Of a stretch of DNA of 64,000 nt, positions 34,404 through 43,212 are shown piece after piece. How positions within the stretch are numbered: position 1 is the stretch's first letter; each line of letters opens with the position of its first letter. The notes under the pieces are model-generated. The model was not told where the DNA came from and searched no databases. It worked only from the letters and a program-made list of their open reading frames with translations. The position numbers were made by a program, and so were the translations under genes. Source of the stretch: Segniliparus sp051660745 (GTDB taxonomy: Bacteria; Actinomycetota; Actinomycetes; Mycobacteriales; Mycobacteriaceae); NCBI RefSeq assembly GCF_051660745.1, contig NZ_JBOFQF010000033.1, positions 1-64,000 of the forward strand, written 5' to 3'.

Positions 34404-35759
34404 GTGCGGCAGTCGGCCTTCCTCGCCCGTGTTCTCTCGCCTGCGCACTTGATGTTCGCAGGCGTCCATCCGCTTGGCTATCTGCGCTGGCGAGCGCGCG
34501 GCTCGGAGCCGTTCGCCGTCTGGTTTCCCCAAATCGGCAGCGTGCTCTTCACCGGAGTCGAATCCGGGGCGCGCGAAGTGCTTCAGGCGCCGCCAGGCCT
34601 CTTGGAGAGCCCGCAGCCCGAACTCATCGCCCCCCTGATCGGCCAAGGCTCGCTCCTCATGCTGTCCGGGGAGCGGCACCGCAAGGAGCGCCGGGCTGTC
34701 ATGCCCGCATTGCACGGCAGTCGGATGCGCGCCTACGAGCAGGGCGTCCGCGACGCGGTTGTGGCAGAGCTGGAAGGCCCGCACGGCTCGGCGGCCACGC
34801 TCAAGGCCAACGCCTTCTCCTTCGCGGTTACCACGCGCGTCATCGAGCAAGCTGTGTTCGGCGGGAGCGGGGGAGACGGCTTGGCCGACGCGATGCGGGA
34901 GCTGCTGTTGAGCTATACCGCGCCGCTCATGCTGAGCCCGGCCTTGCGGCGCGGGCTGTTCCCCCCTTGGCGGCGCTTCCTCGCCGCCAAGGCGGAGTTC
35001 GACCGCCTCCTTGAGGAACGGATCGAGCGCCGTCGCCAAGCCGAGGACGGCGGGGAGGGCTCGGACATCCTGGGCCTCCTGCTGCGCGCCACCTACGAGG
35101 ACGGCTCCCCGTTGCGGCACGAGGATCTGTTGGACGAGCTGCGCACGATGGTCGTGGCCGGGCACGAGACCACGGCGGCGGCCTTGTCGTGGGCCTTGAT
35201 CGAGCTCGCCCGCGACGAACGGGTCCGGACAAAGCTCTCTGCCGAGCTCTCCCAGCTCGGCCCTGCGGCGGAACCGGACGATTTCGCCCGCCTCCCGTAT
35301 CTCAACGCTGTCTGCCAGGAGACGCTGCGCCTGCATCCGAGCGTGCCGCTCGTCTTGCGGCGGCTCAGCGCCCCTGCCCAGTTCTTCGGACAGGCGTTGC
35401 CCGAGGGCGCGCTGATCGGCGTGGCGCTGCCAGCGCTGCACGCCGACCCGGCTTCCTGGCCCCAGCCCGGTCGCTTCCAGCCCGAACGCTTCATCGGGGC
35501 GCACCCGAGCCATTTCGCCTTCGCCCCCTTCGGAGGCGGGAACCGCCGATGCCCAGGGGCCTCGTTCGCGAGTTACGAGCTTCTCGTCGCGCTCGGCGTC
35601 GTGCTCGCCCATGTGGACATCGGGCCGCCCCGCTTCCGCGGAGGACTGTGGGCTGTGACCAAAGGGATCGCGACGAGGCCGAACCGGGAGGCCCGCCTGA
35701 GGGTCTCCCGGCGCTCGCCCGCCCCGGAGCCGGACCGTTTCGCCGCCGTGCCGCGATAG
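34404..35759 (+). CDS. Cytochrome P450
   Basis: About 451 residues. A heme-thiolate monooxygenase: I-helix VVAGHETTAAALSWAL, ExxR in CQETLRLHP, and the Cys-ligand loop FAPFGGGNRRCPGASFA are intact. The sequence around the heme and the PERF motif (GRFQPERFI) resembles CYP135/CYP138-type actinobacterial P450s. No ferredoxin gene is adjacent, so redox partners must be encoded elsewhere. The start is uncertain: the frame is open far upstream, and GTG 34404, TTG 34395 and ATG 34452 all lack good ribosome sites. Substrate unknown. Confidence 0.88.
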   Translation: MRQSAFLARVLSPAHLMFAGVHPLGYLRWRARGSEPFAVWFPQIGSVLFTGVESGAREVLQAPPGLLESPQPELIAPLIGQGSLLMLSGERHRKERRAVMPALHGSRMRAYEQGVRDAVVAELEGPHGSAATLKANAFSFAVTTRVIEQAVFGGSGGDGLADAMRELLLSYTAPLMLSPALRRGLFPPWRRFLAAKAEFDRLLEERIERRRQAEDGGEGSDILGLLLRATYEDGSPLRHEDLLDELRTMVVAGHETTAAALSWALIELARDERVRTKLSAELSQLGPAAEPDDFARLPYLNAVCQETLRLHPSVPLVLRRLSAPAQFFGQALPEGALIGVALPALHADPASWPQPGRFQPERFIGAHPSHFAFAPFGGGNRRCPGASFASYELLVALGVVLAHVDIGPPRFRGGLWAVTKGIATRPNREARLRVSRRSPAPEPDRFAAVPR

Positions 35760-35768
35760 ACTCGCGGC

Positions 35769-36701
35769 ATGGACTTCCGCGTGTTCGTCGAGCCCCAGCA
35801 GGGCGCCGACTATGACGACTTGCTCCGCGTGGCCAAGGCCGCCGAGGACTTCGGCTACAACGCGTTTTTCCGGTCCGACCACTATCTCGCGATGAATAAA
35901 GAGGGCCTGCCCGGCCCGACGGACGCGTGGATCACGCTGGCGGGCCTCGCCCGCGAGACCTCGCGGATCAGGCTGGGCACGCTGGTGACCTCGGCGACGT
36001 TCCGCCATCCCGGCGCGCTCGCGGTCACGGTCGCGCAAGTGGACCAGATGAGCGGCGGACGGGTGGAGTTCGGGCTCGGCGCGGGCTGGTACGCCGAGGA
36101 GCACGCCGCGTACGGCGTCCCGTTCCCGGAGACGAAGGAGCGGTTCGACCGTTTCGCCGAGCAGTTGGAGGCGATCACCGGGCTGTGGAAGACCCCGGTC
36201 GGGGAGCGGTTCGAGCACCGGGGCGAGCATTACACTTTTGTCGACTCGCCCGCCCTGCCCAAGCCCGCGCAGTCGCCGCACCCGCCGATCGTGATCGGCG
36301 GCACGGGGGCCAAGCGCACGCCCCAGCTGGCCGCGCGGCACGCGTGCGAGTTCAACGTGCCGTTCGCCTCGGCGGACCAGACGCGCGTCCAGATCGGCCG
36401 GGTTCGGGCCGCGTGCGAGGCGATCGGCCGGGACCCGGCCTCGATGGTGTTCTCCAACGCGTTCGTGATCTGTGTGGGCCGGGACGAGGCGGAGGTGGCC
36501 CGCCGCGCGGCCGCGATCGGCCGGGAGGTCGAGGAGCTGCGCGCGAACAGCCCGCTCGCGGGCGTCGTCGACGAGGTCGTCGACAAGCTCGGCAAAGTCG
36601 CAGAGCTCGGGAGCGACCGCTTTTACCTGCAGACTCTCGATTTGGCCGACCTCGACCACTTGGCGCTCGTCGCGGAGCGGGTCGTGCCGCAGCTGGGCTG
36701 A
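35769..36701 (+). CDS. Luciferase-like, probably F420-dependent oxidoreductase
   Basis: 310 residues of the bacterial luciferase (LLM) TIM-barrel family. RSDHYLAM, TSRIRLGTLVTSATFRHPGAL, DQMSGGRVEFGLGAGW and PPIVIGGTG are typical of F420-binding members in mycolata. It starts 9 bases after the P450 stop, so the two may be co-expressed. The reaction is not predictable from sequence. Confidence 0.9.
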   Translation: MDFRVFVEPQQGADYDDLLRVAKAAEDFGYNAFFRSDHYLAMNKEGLPGPTDAWITLAGLARETSRIRLGTLVTSATFRHPGALAVTVAQVDQMSGGRVEFGLGAGWYAEEHAAYGVPFPETKERFDRFAEQLEAITGLWKTPVGERFEHRGEHYTFVDSPALPKPAQSPHPPIVIGGTGAKRTPQLAARHACEFNVPFASADQTRVQIGRVRAACEAIGRDPASMVFSNAFVICVGRDEAEVARRAAAIGREVEELRANSPLAGVVDEVVDKLGKVAELGSDRFYLQTLDLADLDHLALVAERVVPQLG

Positions 36702-36811
36702 CCTCGGCGGGCCGTTCGCCGCGCATGGAACAAATCACGTGGAATAAATCGGACAACACATATGTTGGATGATCCATCCTTATAGAAATGCCAACGACGA
36801 GAAGAGGCGGC

Positions 36812-37066
36812 ATGCGCAAACCGACGCTTATCTCTGCAGTGATGTTCGCCCTGCTCCAAGCGGCGGGCGTGTGGGTCGCGGGGGCCGTCTCGGCGCACGC
36901 CTTCGCCGCCGACAACGCGGGCTCTGCGGGCACCGGCGGCGCCAACGATCCGGCGGACCATGGGAGCAACAGCAGCGTCTTGACGATCGACGGAGACCCC
37001 GTGCAGCGGGAGGATCTGCGGCCCCATGTCTCCCGAGAGGCGGAAGAGGCCGCCGACGGGCGGTGA
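36812..37066 (+). CDS. Small secreted protein
   Basis: 84 residues. Signal peptide with hydrophobic core VMFALLQAAGVWVAGAVSAHAFA, mature part of about 58 residues rich in Gly, Asn, Asp and Glu and without Cys. GAAGAGG precedes the ATG at 36812. It ends 15 bases from the convergent phoR gene. No family recognised. Confidence 0.62.
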   Translation: MRKPTLISAVMFALLQAAGVWVAGAVSAHAFAADNAGSAGTGGANDPADHGSNSSVLTIDGDPVQREDLRPHVSREAEEAADGR

Positions 37067-37081
37067 TCGTCGGGCGTGCGG

Positions 37082-38791
37082 TCACTCCTCCGCGAGGTAG
37101 AGCTCGTCCTCGTCGGGGTCGGCGGTCAGCCGGGGCAGCCGGACGCGCAGCGTCGTGCCTCTGCCAAGCTCGCTGGTGACCGAGGCCTGGCCGTCATGGG
37201 CGCGGACGATGGCGTCGACGATGGCGAGGCCCAGCCCGGAGCCGCCGCTCGAGCGCGCCCGCGAGGGGTCGACGCGGTAGAACCGCTCGAAGATGCGCTC
37301 CGCGTCCTCGGGGGACAGGCCGGGCCCGGTGTCGCGCACTTCGAGGAGCACGTCTTGCGCGTCCCCGCCGAGCCAGAGCGTGACGGTCGCGTCCTCGCTG
37401 GTGTGCAAAAGGGCGTTGCCCATGAGGTTCGAGAGCACTTGGCGCAGCGACGACTCGTCGCCGAGCACGACGGGGGGCCCGCCGGAGGGCTGGAACTGGA
37501 ACTCGACGGCCCGCTCGGGCGCGATGGCCTTCGCGTCGTGCACCGCGTCGGTCATCAGCTGGAACATGTCCACCGGAACAGGCTCGACCTGGCGCTGCGC
37601 GTCGGCGTCGGTGCGGGCGAGGGAGAGCAGGTCCTCCACGAGTTTGCCCATCCGGATCGCCTCGCTCTCGATCCGGGACATAGCGATCGTGGTGGAGGCC
37701 CCGATGCCTTTGCGGTGCAGCTCCGCGAACCCCCTGATCGCGGTGAGCGGGGTGCGCAGCTCGTGGCTCGCGTCGGCGACGAACTGGCGCATCCTGCGCT
37801 CGGAGCTCTTGGCTTTCTCCTCGGAGGCTTGCGTCGTGGCGAACGCCTGCTGGATCTGCGCCAGCATGGAGTTCAGGGCTTTGGAGAGCCTGCCGACCTC
37901 GGTGCGCTCCCCGTAGTCGGGGACGCGGCGCTCCAAGTCGCCTGCGGCGATCTCATTGGCGGTGCGCTCGACCTCGACGAGCGGGCGCAGGCTCCAGCGC
38001 ACGAGGAAGTATCCGGCGAGCCCGAGGACGAGCAGGACGCCGGTGCCGATGGCGAGCTGCAACGTCAGGAGCGAGGAGAGGTTGCCGTCGACGTCGCTGA
38101 GCTCGGTGGCCACGACGATGTCGCCGTGCAGGCTGGGGATCCACACCGCGCGCCAATGCACCTGCGGGTTCTCCCCGGAGGGCACCGTCTGCGGCGTGCG
38201 CAGCTCCCACAGGTCGTTCGGGATCTTCGGCGAGACGACCGCGCCGTCCGCGCCGCGGAAGCGTCCGAACACTCGGTCGCCCACGCGGATGTAGTACCGC
38301 GACGTCGACGCGCCCTCCAAGGTGATGGGCGCGACGGAGGGCTCGGGGGCGCCGTCCGTGGACTGCTGGCTGTTCGGGTGCGGCGGCTCCTGGGGCACGG
38401 CGGTGCGCAGCGTCGGCGGCGCGGCCTGGCTGGGGCTGGGGCCTGCGGGAGAGTCGGCAGAGGGGTCGGCGGAAGCGTCGGCGGGGGCGCTCGGATAGCC
38501 GAACGACGGGATGGGCTTCCCCGGCGGGATCGGCGGTTTCACCGGCCGCTCCGCGATCCGTTGGGCGACGCCGGTGATGTCCTGGTCGATGCGGTTCATC
38601 ACCGAGCGTTGGAAGCTGACGGTGACGATCGCGTCGCTCACCAGCACCCCGGTCCCCACGAGGACCAGCATCAGCGAGACCAGGAGCAGCCACAACGGCA
38701 CTCTGCGCTGCCCGCCGCCCAGACGGCGGCTCCTGCTTGCGGGGGGCTCGTCCGCCAGGTCGCCCAGAGAGTCGGCCGGAGCCTCGCTCAC
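37082..38791 (-). CDS. phoR: Sensor histidine kinase PhoR
   Basis: 569 residues, GTG start overlapping the phoP stop (GTGA). Membrane helix about 25-45, a long extracellular sensor of about 180 residues with a Pro/Ser-rich insert, second helix about 232-258, HAMP, dimerisation box SHELRTPLTAIRGFAELH (phospho-His near 342), and an ATPase domain with N box NLMGNALLHT and G boxes DTGPGLSPED and GGSGLGLAIV. It pairs with phoP. The sensor is longer than I recall for M. tuberculosis PhoR (whole protein 485 residues), the excess lying in the extracellular part. Confidence 0.93.
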   Translation of the reverse strand: MSEAPADSLGDLADEPPASRSRRLGGGQRRVPLWLLLVSLMLVLVGTGVLVSDAIVTVSFQRSVMNRIDQDITGVAQRIAERPVKPPIPPGKPIPSFGYPSAPADASADPSADSPAGPSPSQAAPPTLRTAVPQEPPHPNSQQSTDGAPEPSVAPITLEGASTSRYYIRVGDRVFGRFRGADGAVVSPKIPNDLWELRTPQTVPSGENPQVHWRAVWIPSLHGDIVVATELSDVDGNLSSLLTLQLAIGTGVLLVLGLAGYFLVRWSLRPLVEVERTANEIAAGDLERRVPDYGERTEVGRLSKALNSMLAQIQQAFATTQASEEKAKSSERRMRQFVADASHELRTPLTAIRGFAELHRKGIGASTTIAMSRIESEAIRMGKLVEDLLSLARTDADAQRQVEPVPVDMFQLMTDAVHDAKAIAPERAVEFQFQPSGGPPVVLGDESSLRQVLSNLMGNALLHTSEDATVTLWLGGDAQDVLLEVRDTGPGLSPEDAERIFERFYRVDPSRARSSGGSGLGLAIVDAIVRAHDGQASVTSELGRGTTLRVRLPRLTADPDEDELYLAEE

Positions 38792-39510
38792 CGTGGCTCG
38801 CGCAGCACGTATCCGACGCCCCGGAGCGTCTGGAGCATCTTCTTCTCGCCGGTGTCGACCTTGCGCCGCAGGTACGACACGTAGGACTCGACCACGTTCA
38901 TGTCGCCGCCGAAGTCGTAATGCCACACGTGCTCGAGGATCTGGCGCTTGGACAGCACGATCCTCGCGTTCACCATGAAATAGCGCAGCAGGGTGAACTC
39001 GGTGGGGGACAGGGAGACGAGCTTGCCCGACTTCCAGACCTCGTGGGTCTCCTCGTTGAGCTCGATGTCCTCGAACACGAGCGTGGGGGATTCCCGCGCG
39101 CCGTCGCTCTTGCCCGCCCGGCGCAGGATCACGCGCAGCCGGGCGACGACCTCTTCGAGGCTGAACGGCTTCGTGACGTAGTCGTCGCCGCCGATCGTCA
39201 GCCCGGTCAGCTTGTCCTCCAGCGAGTCCCTGGCGGTGAGGAAGAGGACGGGGCATTCCGTGCCCATCTCCCGCACGCGGCGGAGGAGGGTGTAGCCGTC
39301 CATGCCGGGCAGCATGACATCGAGGATCATCGCGTCTGGCGGCTCCTTGGTCACCACCGCCAACGCGTCGGTCGGGTTGTGCGCCTCTTTGACGTTGAAG
39401 CCTTGGGCCAAGAGGCATTCGCGGAGCAGGTAGGCGATGTTCGGCTCGTCGTCGACAATGAGGATGGACGAAGTCCGGGTCGCCGAGTTGGATGCCAACG
39501 TTGCAGTCAT
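38788..39510 (-). CDS. phoP: Response regulator PhoP
   Basis: 240 residues, OmpR family. Receiver with ILIVDDEPNI, phospho-acceptor in MILDVMLPGMDGY, and GGDDYVTKPFSLEEV; winged-helix domain with SLSPTEFTLLRYF and DFGGDMNVVESYVSYLRRKVD. The DNA-binding domain closely resembles, by recollection, M. tuberculosis PhoP, which controls surface lipids, acid response and secretion. ATG at 39510 is chosen; the frame is open to 39597. Ribosome site weak. phoR follows with a 4-base overlap. Confidence 0.94.
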   Translation of the reverse strand: MTATLASNSATRTSSILIVDDEPNIAYLLRECLLAQGFNVKEAHNPTDALAVVTKEPPDAMILDVMLPGMDGYTLLRRVREMGTECPVLFLTARDSLEDKLTGLTIGGDDYVTKPFSLEEVVARLRVILRRAGKSDGARESPTLVFEDIELNEETHEVWKSGKLVSLSPTEFTLLRYFMVNARIVLSKRQILEHVWHYDFGGDMNVVESYVSYLRRKVDTGEKKMLQTLRGVGYVLREPR

Positions 39511-39618
39511 ACTGCTTATTCTCTGCGACGAGCCAGGGAGTTGGGTGAAAGAAGTCTGTGAATCGGTTGTGAATGTCCGGGGAGCCGCTTGTGGCATGGC
39601 CGCCCCGAAATCAGCCCT

Positions 39619-40290
39619 CTAGCTGTAGGGGCAGACCCTGAGGAGCTCGTCGTGGGCTTGGGACAGGTTGTCCCAGGCGGCGTCCCAGCGCTCCCATGGG
39701 ATGCCGACGTCGGGGAAGAGCGGCGCGATGCCGCCGCCGGTGTCGATCATCTCGTGCAGGATCACGACGTGCATGTCGTATTTCCGCAGCGGGTCGGCCC
39801 CTGCCGCGTAGCCGGGGACTTCGGCGAGCCCCCTGGTCACCGCGCCGTGCGCCACGTTGAGGTAGAAGGAGAGCTTGTCGACCTCGGGCTCGGCGGCGAA
39901 GTAGTCGTCAGTGCTCTCGACCTTCACCCGCCAGGTGAGGTACGCGGGCTCGATGGGGCCCCAGGTGTTCAGCACGCGGCGGCAGGCTTCCGCGATGCTG
40001 CCGATCCCGCTGCGCATGGAGGAGGGCCCGGTGCGCGAAGCCTCGGGCAGGCGGGAGTCGAAGGCGAACGGGCCGCTGGACTCGAAGGGCTCGTTGTCGT
40101 CGGTGGGGTTCCACGACGTCGGGTTCATGTGGGCCGGGCCTGTGGCGGTCCCGGGGGCCGCCTCGGCGACAGGCCGCGTCGTGACGAGCATGCTGGCCGC
40201 GACGAGGCCGCCCGCCAAGCCGAGGCCCGCGAGCCGTCGGCCCCTTCCGTGCGGGGCTCCGGCGGTCCGAGGGCGTGCGGCCTTTCCCAT
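39619..40290 (-). CDS. Secreted protein of unknown function
   Basis: 223 residues. A basic N-terminus then hydrophobic stretch LAGLGLAGGLVAASMLV is a signal peptide, cleaved near EAAPG. The mature protein contains HMNPTSWNPTDDNEPFESS, RRVLNTWGPIEPAYLTWRVKVE and HVVILHEMIDTGGG, with two widely spaced Cys. No family recognised. It precedes phoP on the same strand (109 bases apart), so control by PhoP of its neighbour is possible. ATG at 40290 places the signal correctly; the frame extends further upstream. Confidence 0.72.
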   Translation of the reverse strand: MGKAARPRTAGAPHGRGRRLAGLGLAGGLVAASMLVTTRPVAEAAPGTATGPAHMNPTSWNPTDDNEPFESSGPFAFDSRLPEASRTGPSSMRSGIGSIAEACRRVLNTWGPIEPAYLTWRVKVESTDDYFAAEPEVDKLSFYLNVAHGAVTRGLAEVPGYAAGADPLRKYDMHVVILHEMIDTGGGIAPLFPDVGIPWERWDAAWDNLSQAHDELLRVCPYS

Positions 40291-40351
40291 GTGACTCCAA
40301 TCGCAATTTCGCTGGAGGACACATGCTATCACTATGCCGCGTGGGGCCAGG

Positions 40352-40391
40352 CTACCGCCGCAGGGCCTTGCGGGCCAGGTAGTTCCCCAGG
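40352..40391 (-). repeat. Duplicated 3' end of metI (remnant)
   Basis: A 40-base exact copy of 40444-40483, the last codons and stop of metI. On the minus strand it again reads LGNYLARKALRR then stop. The two copies are 92 bases apart, separated by unrelated sequence, so this is the trace of a short tandem duplication or of a lost second permease gene. Confidence 0.85.
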
Positions 40392-40443
40392 CGGTGCTCA
40401 TGGGCGGCTCCTCGTGGCTCGCTGCTGCGGGCGAGCCCAATTC

Positions 40444-41136
40444 CTACCGCCGCAGGGCCTTGCGGGCCAGGTAGTTCCCCAGGAATTGGGCCAGCTGCAC
40501 GAAGAGGATGATCAGCAGCACGGACACGAGGGTGACGTCCCAGCGGAAGCGGTTGTAGCCGTACGTGATGGCGAAGTCGCCGACCCCGCCGCCGCCGACC
40601 ACGCCCGCCATCGCGGACATGTCCACGATCCCGACCAGCACGAAGGTGTACCCGAGGATGAGCGGGCCGAGGGCCTCGGGGATCAGCAGGGTCGTGATGA
40701 TCCGCAGCGGGCCCGCGCCGACGGCGCGGGCCGCCTCGATGACGCCGGGGTCGATGGTGACGAGGTTTTGCTCCACAATCCTGGCGATGGCGAAGGAGGC
40801 GGACACCACCATGACGAAGATGGCGGCCTGGATGCCGATGGTCTTGTGGATGGCGGCCAGGGTGACCGGGCCGAGCGCGGCGACGAGGAGCACGAAGGGG
40901 ATCGGCCGGACGAGGTTGACGGCCACGTTGAGCACGACGTGGGCGAAGCGGTTCGCGACCAGCCCGCCGGGCCGGGAGCTGTAGAGGACGACGCCGAGGA
41001 TCAGCCCGAGTGCGCCGCCGAAGACGACGGTGACGAGCACCATCCACAACGTGTCGCCGAAGGCTTCGCCGAGCTGGGGGCCGAGCCGGTGCCAGCTCGC
41101 GTCGGCTCCGAACCAGCCGATGAGGTGGTCGATCAC
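40444..41136 (-). CDS. metI: Methionine ABC transporter permease
   Basis: 230 residues, GTG start overlapping the metN stop (GTGA), with AAGGAGG 7 bases upstream. Five or more membrane helices and the cytoplasmic EAA loop (VIEAARAVGAGPLRIITTLLIPEAL) identify a MetI-type permease. It forms the channel of the MetNIQ importer. Its last 40 bases are repeated at 40352-40391. Confidence 0.93.
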   Translation of the reverse strand: MIDHLIGWFGADASWHRLGPQLGEAFGDTLWMVLVTVVFGGALGLILGVVLYSSRPGGLVANRFAHVVLNVAVNLVRPIPFVLLVAALGPVTLAAIHKTIGIQAAIFVMVVSASFAIARIVEQNLVTIDPGVIEAARAVGAGPLRIITTLLIPEALGPLILGYTFVLVGIVDMSAMAGVVGGGGVGDFAITYGYNRFRWDVTLVSVLLIILFVQLAQFLGNYLARKALRR

Positions 41137-42197
41137 GACGAGGCCTCCTTCACCACGGTGGCCTTTGTGACGGTTTTGAACCGGTCGACGAGCCCGGAAA
41201 CCTTGTCCGCAGGCCCGTTTAATTCGAGACTGATATTTCCGAAAGTTTGTGATTGCAGGCTGGAGACCCCGCCGTGGACGAACTCGAACAGGACCCCGTC
41301 CTTGGCCGCCTCGGCGAGCAGCGGGCCGATGCGCACGTCGTCCCGGATGTCGACAGAGACGATCGTCCCCGGATGCCGCCCGGCGAGCCGGGCGAGGTCC
41401 TGGTCCGCCGGGGCGTGCCGGAGCACTGCGCCGACGAAATTGCGGCTGATCTCGCTCTGCGGGTTCGCGAAGATGTCGAAGACGGTCCCCGCCTCCACCA
41501 CTTTGCCGTGCGCCAGCACGGCGACGCGGTCGGCGATGGCCCGCACGACGGACATCGAGTGGGTGATCGCCACGATGGTCACCCCGAGCTCCGTGTTGAC
41601 CGAGCGCAACAGGCGCAGCACGTCCTCGGTCGTCTCCGGGTCCAGCGCGCTCGTCGCCTCGTCGGCGAGCAGGACCGAGGGGCCGCTGGCGAGGGCCCGC
41701 GCGATGCCGACGCGCTGTTTCTGGCCGCCGGAGAGCTGGTCGGGGTAGTGCTTGGCCTTGGCGGCGAGCCCGACGAAGTCCAGCAGTTCGGCGACGCGGG
41801 CCTTGCGTTTCGCGGCGGGCCACCCCGCGACTTTGAGCGGATAGGCGACGTTCCCCGCCACGGTCCGCGACCGGAACAGGTTGAACTGCTGGAAGACCAT
41901 GCCGACGTCGGCGCGCACGGCGCGCAGCCCGCGCTCCGGCAATGACGAGACTTCGACCCCGTGCACCAGCACCCGCCCCGAGCTGGGCTTCTCAAGCCCG
42001 TTGATCATCCGCACCAGCGTGGACTTCCCCGCGCCGGAATAGCCGATCATGGCGAAGATTTCCCCGGCGGGGATGTCCAGGCTCACCTCGTCGACGGCGA
42101 CGACCTCGCGGTTTCCGACCCGGAAGACCTTGCTGACGTTGTCGAAGACGATCCCGCTGCCCCGGGCCTCGGCGTGGGCGCTCTGGTCTTCGCTCAC
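41133..42197 (-). CDS. metN: Methionine ABC transporter ATP-binding protein
   Basis: 354 residues, GTG start overlapping the metQ stop. Walker A GYSGAGKSTLVRM, signature LSGGQKQRVGIARAL and Walker B LLADEATSAL are complete. The C-terminal about 75 residues (FEFVHGGVSSLQSQTFGNIS onward) form a NIL-type regulatory domain that in MetN binds methionine and inhibits transport. Confidence 0.95.
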   Translation of the reverse strand: MSEDQSAHAEARGSGIVFDNVSKVFRVGNREVVAVDEVSLDIPAGEIFAMIGYSGAGKSTLVRMINGLEKPSSGRVLVHGVEVSSLPERGLRAVRADVGMVFQQFNLFRSRTVAGNVAYPLKVAGWPAAKRKARVAELLDFVGLAAKAKHYPDQLSGGQKQRVGIARALASGPSVLLADEATSALDPETTEDVLRLLRSVNTELGVTIVAITHSMSVVRAIADRVAVLAHGKVVEAGTVFDIFANPQSEISRNFVGAVLRHAPADQDLARLAGRHPGTIVSVDIRDDVRIGPLLAEAAKDGVLFEFVHGGVSSLQSQTFGNISLELNGPADKVSGLVDRFKTVTKATVVKEASS

Positions 42198-43156
42198 TGC
42201 CCGGCCCTGACCTTCGCCTCGATCTGCGCGAGGATCGCCTGCAGCTCGGCGGCGGGCTTGGTCACCGCCACCTGGGTTCCTTTGGACTCCGTGTTGTACG
42301 CGTCGTTGACCGGCTTGGAGTGGTAGATGTCCGCGAGCTTCTGGTAGATGGGGTTGTCCTTGTCCTCGGGCCGCGCGACGATGACGTTGATGTACTGCGC
42401 GGAGTTCGGGTCGTTCGGGTCGTCTTTGGCGAGCGCGGTCGTCGGGTCGATCCCCGAGTCGCTGAGGTAGTTGTTGTTGACCACGGCGCCGTCGACGGAG
42501 TCGAGCGAGCGTGCCGTCTGCGCCGGGTCGACGGGGACCACGCCGACTTTGGAGGCGGCCTTGTCCACATCGTTCGCGGTCGGGGTCAGATGGTCCCCGA
42601 CGAGTTTGACGAGCCCGGCCGCGCGCAGGACGAACAGGGCGCGGCCCTGGTTGGATGGGTCGTTCGGCACCGCGATCTGACCGCCTCGGGGGATCTCGGC
42701 GAGCGTCTTGTGCTTATGCGAGTACAGGCCGAGCGGGACGATGAACGTGGCGGCCGCCGGGGTCAGGTGCGCGTTGTGCGCCACGTTGTACTCCGCGAGG
42801 AACCGCAGGTGCTGGAAGAGGTTCGCGTTGATCTGCCCTTGGGCGAGCGCGTCGTTGGGCTGCTGGTAGTTGGTGAAGTTGACCGTGGTGATGTCCAGGC
42901 CCTGCTTCTTCGCCTCGGCGACGAACGTGTTCCAGCTGTCTTTCCCGGCGTCCGTGGTCCCGAGCAGCACGACGTTCGCGCCGCCAGCCGAGCCCTTGGC
43001 GCTGAAGTTCAGCAGGGCGACCAGCGCCGAGAGCACTGCGACGATTGCGACGGCGGCGGTCCCGAGGAGCAGCAGCCCCTGGACCAGCGACCCCTGGAAC
43101 AGGCGGGCCAGGACGCCGTGCCCGGCCTGCTTCCCCTTCGGGGTCGTCTCGCCCAC
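42194..43156 (-). CDS. metQ: Methionine-binding protein, MetQ/NlpA family
   Basis: 320 residues, GTG start with GAGGAG upstream. The periplasmic-binding fold has FTNYQQPNDALAQGQINANLFQH and IAVPNDPSNQGRALFVL, typical of MetQ. Unlike most family members it has no lipobox Cys; instead residues 24-48 form an uncleaved-looking hydrophobic anchor (LLLLGTAAVAIVAVLSALVA). metQ-metN-metI are linked by 4-base overlaps and form one operon. Confidence 0.92.
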   Translation of the reverse strand: MGETTPKGKQAGHGVLARLFQGSLVQGLLLLGTAAVAIVAVLSALVALLNFSAKGSAGGANVVLLGTTDAGKDSWNTFVAEAKKQGLDITTVNFTNYQQPNDALAQGQINANLFQHLRFLAEYNVAHNAHLTPAAATFIVPLGLYSHKHKTLAEIPRGGQIAVPNDPSNQGRALFVLRAAGLVKLVGDHLTPTANDVDKAASKVGVVPVDPAQTARSLDSVDGAVVNNNYLSDSGIDPTTALAKDDPNDPNSAQYINVIVARPEDKDNPIYQKLADIYHSKPVNDAYNTESKGTQVAVTKPAAELQAILAQIEAKVRAGQ

Positions 43157-43212
43157 CGGGTGCTCCTCACATGCTCGCCTTGTTCCCGGTTTGCGCGCCG
43201 GGCTGGCTCACC

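Noticed and set aside
39419..39618. A single long phoR-phoP fused frame on the minus strand (37082-39418)
   Set aside because: The upstream part is out of frame with the true phoP. PhoP motifs lie in the frame ending at 38788 and phoR starts at the GTGA overlap.
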